Assembly: GCF_000271845.1 (NCBI RefSeq) | Contig: NZ_JH719395.1 | Span: forward strand, 3,076,208-3,140,207 | Length of the DNA: 64,000 nucleotides | Reading direction: 5' to 3' | Source of the DNA: Rhizobium leguminosarum bv. trifolii WSM2297 | GTDB lineage: Bacteria > Pseudomonadota > Alphaproteobacteria > Rhizobiales > Rhizobiaceae | Shown: piece by piece, positions 62,288 to 64,000 of the stretch | Position numbering within the stretch: the stretch's first letter is position 1 | Layout of the letters: every line of letters starts with the position of its first letter | Program-made: the position numbers and the translations under genes | Notes under the pieces: model-generated | Told to the model about the DNA's origin: nothing | Seen by the model: the letters and a program-made list of their open reading frames with translations, nothing else | The model's database searches: none

Positions 62288-62710
62288 ATGAAAAAGATCA
62301 CGATCGGTGAAGCGGCGCGCCAGAGCGGCGTCAAGGTGCCGACAGTGCGTTATTACGAGAGTATCGGCCTGCTGGCGGCGCCGAGCCGCAGCGAAGGCAA
62401 CCAGCGCTCCTTCGAACCCGCCGATATCAGCCGTCTCGCCTTCATCCGCCATGCCCGCGAACTCGGTTTCGAGATCGAGGCGATCCGCACGCTGCTCACC
62501 CTGCAGGATGATCCGCACCAATCCTGCGCCTCGGCCGATGCCATCGCCAAGGCCCGTCTCGTCGAGGTCGAGCAGCGCATCCGCAGCCTGATGGCTTTAA
62601 AGGCCGAACTGGAAACCATGGTGGAAGGCTGCGGCCACGGCCGCGTCGACCAATGCCGCGTCATCGAAGTTCTCGCCGATCACGGCCAATGCACGCATCC
62701 GCAGCATTGA
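62288..62710 (+). CDS. cadR: MerR-family metal-responsive regulator (CadR/PbrR type)
   Basis: A 140-residue MerR regulator. The winged helix begins TIGEAARQSGVKVPTVRYYE. Metal-binding cysteines are Cys80 (HQSC), Cys115 (EGCGHG), Cys123 (DQC) and Cys135 (GQC), a pattern close to CadR/PbrR/ZntR, and the C-terminus ends in His. It is divergent from cadA across the operator and probably activates it in response to Cd, Zn or Pb. The promoter overlaps its own start region. Confidence 0.88.
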   Translation: MKKITIGEAARQSGVKVPTVRYYESIGLLAAPSRSEGNQRSFEPADISRLAFIRHARELGFEIEAIRTLLTLQDDPHQSCASADAIAKARLVEVEQRIRSLMALKAELETMVEGCGHGRVDQCRVIEVLADHGQCTHPQH

Positions 62711-62779
62711 TCCCTGCCCTTGCGGGCGATCCGCGCCCGCGTCAAAACTGCGGGCAGAAAGAATCGGGCGAAGACATCC

Positions 62780-63988
62780 ATGAACCAGAAGCAGATTGCG
62801 ATCATCGGCGGCGGCCCGGCGGGCCTTGCGGCCGCCGAACTGCTTTCGCTCTCCGGCCATGCGGTGACGGTCTACGACGCCATGCCGACCTTCGCCCGCA
62901 AATTTCTGCTGGCCGGCAAGTCGGGTCTCAATATTACCCATTCCGAAGATTATGCCCGCTTCACCACGCACTTCGGCGCCGCTACCGCCCGGCTGCGTCC
63001 CGCTCTTGAGGCCTTTACCCCCGATGACATCAGGAAGTGGACCGCAGGACTCGGAACCGAGACCTTCATCGGCTCGTCCGGTCGGGTTTTCCCGACGGTG
63101 ATGAAGGCCTCCCCTCTGCTGCGCGCCTGGCTCAAGCGACTGGAAGGCCAAGGCGTTGCACTGCGCACCCGCCACCGCTGGACCGGTTTTGCCGACAAGG
63201 GCTATGTTTTCGAAACGCCCAACGGGCGCAGCATAGTCCATTGCGACGCCGCCCTGCTGGCGCTCGGCGGCGCAAGCTGGCCGCGCCTCGGCTCCGATGC
63301 GCGCTGGCTGCCGCGGTTGTCGGAGCGGGGCGTTGAAATCGACGCCTTCCGGCCCGCCAATTGCGGCTTCGTCGTCGGCTGGAGCGAAAACTTCAGCGAG
63401 CGTTTCGCCGGCGCGCCGGTGAAGTCGGTCACCGCCACATCCGAAGCCGGCACCTTTCCCGGCGAATTCGTCATCACCGGAAGCGGCATCGAAGGCAGTC
63501 TCGTCTACGCCAATGCCGCCAGCCTCCGCGACCGGCTGCTGACCCACGGCAGCGCTGCCCTGACGCTCGACCTCACGCCGGGCCGGACGACCGAAAGGCT
63601 GGCGCGCGACCTTGCGCGGCAGGACGCCAAATCGAGCTTTTCCAACCGCCTGCGCAAGGGCGCCGGCCTCGACGGCGTCAAGGCGGCGTTGCTGCGCGAA
63701 CTTGTTTCCGATCGCGACCGGACGGATCCCGAACGTCTGGCCGGCAAGATCAAGGCCCTGCCGATCCCGGTTCTCGAAACCCGGCCGATCGGCGAAGCGA
63801 TTTCCTCGGCCGGCGGCATCCGCTGGAGCGGCATCGACGACGGCTTCATGTTGAAGGCGCTGCCGGGCATCTTCGTCGCCGGCGAGATGCTCGACTGGGA
63901 GGCGCCGACCGGCGGTTACCTTCTCACCGCTTGTCTGGCGACCGGCCGGGCGGCCGCGCGTGGCATCGAAGCCTGGCTGCAGCGCTAG
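62780..63988 (+). CDS. FAD-dependent oxidoreductase (TIGR03862/BaiN-like flavoprotein)
   Basis: A 402-residue flavoprotein. The N-terminal Rossmann motif is IAIIGGGPAGLAAAELLS, and the family block FLLAGKSGLNITHSE follows. LALGGASWPRLGSDA is in the middle. The C-terminal segment FVAGEMLDWEAPTGGYLLTAC is diagnostic for the HI0933/BaiN-type family of uncharacterised NAD(P)/FAD oxidoreductases. It is complete within the window (stop at 63986-63988). Reaction unknown. Confidence 0.87.
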   Translation: MNQKQIAIIGGGPAGLAAAELLSLSGHAVTVYDAMPTFARKFLLAGKSGLNITHSEDYARFTTHFGAATARLRPALEAFTPDDIRKWTAGLGTETFIGSSGRVFPTVMKASPLLRAWLKRLEGQGVALRTRHRWTGFADKGYVFETPNGRSIVHCDAALLALGGASWPRLGSDARWLPRLSERGVEIDAFRPANCGFVVGWSENFSERFAGAPVKSVTATSEAGTFPGEFVITGSGIEGSLVYANAASLRDRLLTHGSAALTLDLTPGRTTERLARDLARQDAKSSFSNRLRKGAGLDGVKAALLRELVSDRDRTDPERLAGKIKALPIPVLETRPIGEAISSAGGIRWSGIDDGFMLKALPGIFVAGEMLDWEAPTGGYLLTACLATGRAAARGIEAWLQR

Positions 63989-64000
63989 GCCGAGGCCGGA

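Overview
The window looks like chromosomal DNA of a fast-growing Rhizobium (R. leguminosarum / R. etli group). The evidence is high GC, dense sugar ABC operons, an ExoD protein, a nrdHIEF operon with a cobalamin riboswitch, RIME-type intergenic repeats and Rhizobiaceae-style regulators. No tRNA, rRNA, CRISPR array, transposase or integrase was seen. The calls come from reading the sequence and translations; no database search was run.

Layout. 1-1.2 kb: the tail of a gene, a frameshifted cupin pseudogene and a GNAT acetyltransferase. 1.3-10.5 kb (minus strand): a polyol (sorbitol/mannitol-type) operon with SorC-type regulator, binding protein, two permeases, ATPase, mannitol-type dehydrogenase, HAD phosphatase and FGGY pentulose kinase. 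10.6-14.3 kb: exoD, an N-acetylglucosamine kinase and a convergent GH20 hexosaminidase. 14.4-24.4 kb: an inserted catabolic block. 24.4-29.4 kb: a TetR-controlled RND efflux operon. 29.6-30.1 kb: OsmC. 30.3-38.1 kb: an arabinose/galactose-type uptake and oxidation locus (SDR, aldose epimerase, AraH/AraG/AraF-like transporter, FadR-type regulator, DgoD-like galactonate dehydratase), then DoxX. 38.2-44.7 kb: two SDRs, a class III cyclase, a LacI regulator, a PhyH-type dioxygenase and an SMP-30 lactonase. 44.9-51.7 kb: a GH2 glycosidase convergent to a Gts-like glucose/mannose ABC operon. 52.1-53.9 kb: queCDE (7-deazaguanine synthesis). 53.9-55.1 kb: a second class III cyclase. 55.2-59.8 kb: nrdHIEF behind a cobalamin riboswitch. 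60-64 kb: a heavy-metal P-type ATPase divergent from a CadR-like MerR regulator, then a FAD oxidoreductase.

The most interesting part is the ~9.8-kb block at 14.6-24.4 kb. It lies between two copies of the 3' end of the RND pump gene: an intact end at 24.4 kb and a decayed ~185-bp copy at 14.44-14.63 kb. One divergent promoter region with a GntR regulator serves two arms. The leftward arm encodes an intradiol dioxygenase, a HpaH-type hydratase, a HpaI-type aldolase and a 3'-truncated signal-less binding protein. The rightward arm encodes GntR, a xylose-isomerase-like TIM-barrel enzyme, a complete polar-amino-acid-type ABC importer, an NAD-type quinate/shikimate dehydrogenase, a HpaF-like tautomerase and a type II dehydroquinase. 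Read together this suggests uptake of a quinate/shikimate-like compound, aromatisation, intradiol cleavage, then tautomerase-hydratase-aldolase steps. I do not recognise this combination as a described pathway. The substrate and order of steps are inference.

Regulatory sites are unusually legible: perfect inverted repeats lie upstream of the TetR, FadR-type and MerR genes, near the SorC-controlled promoter, and within the divergent GntR promoters. In each of the three sugar ABC operons a hairpin follows the binding-protein gene.
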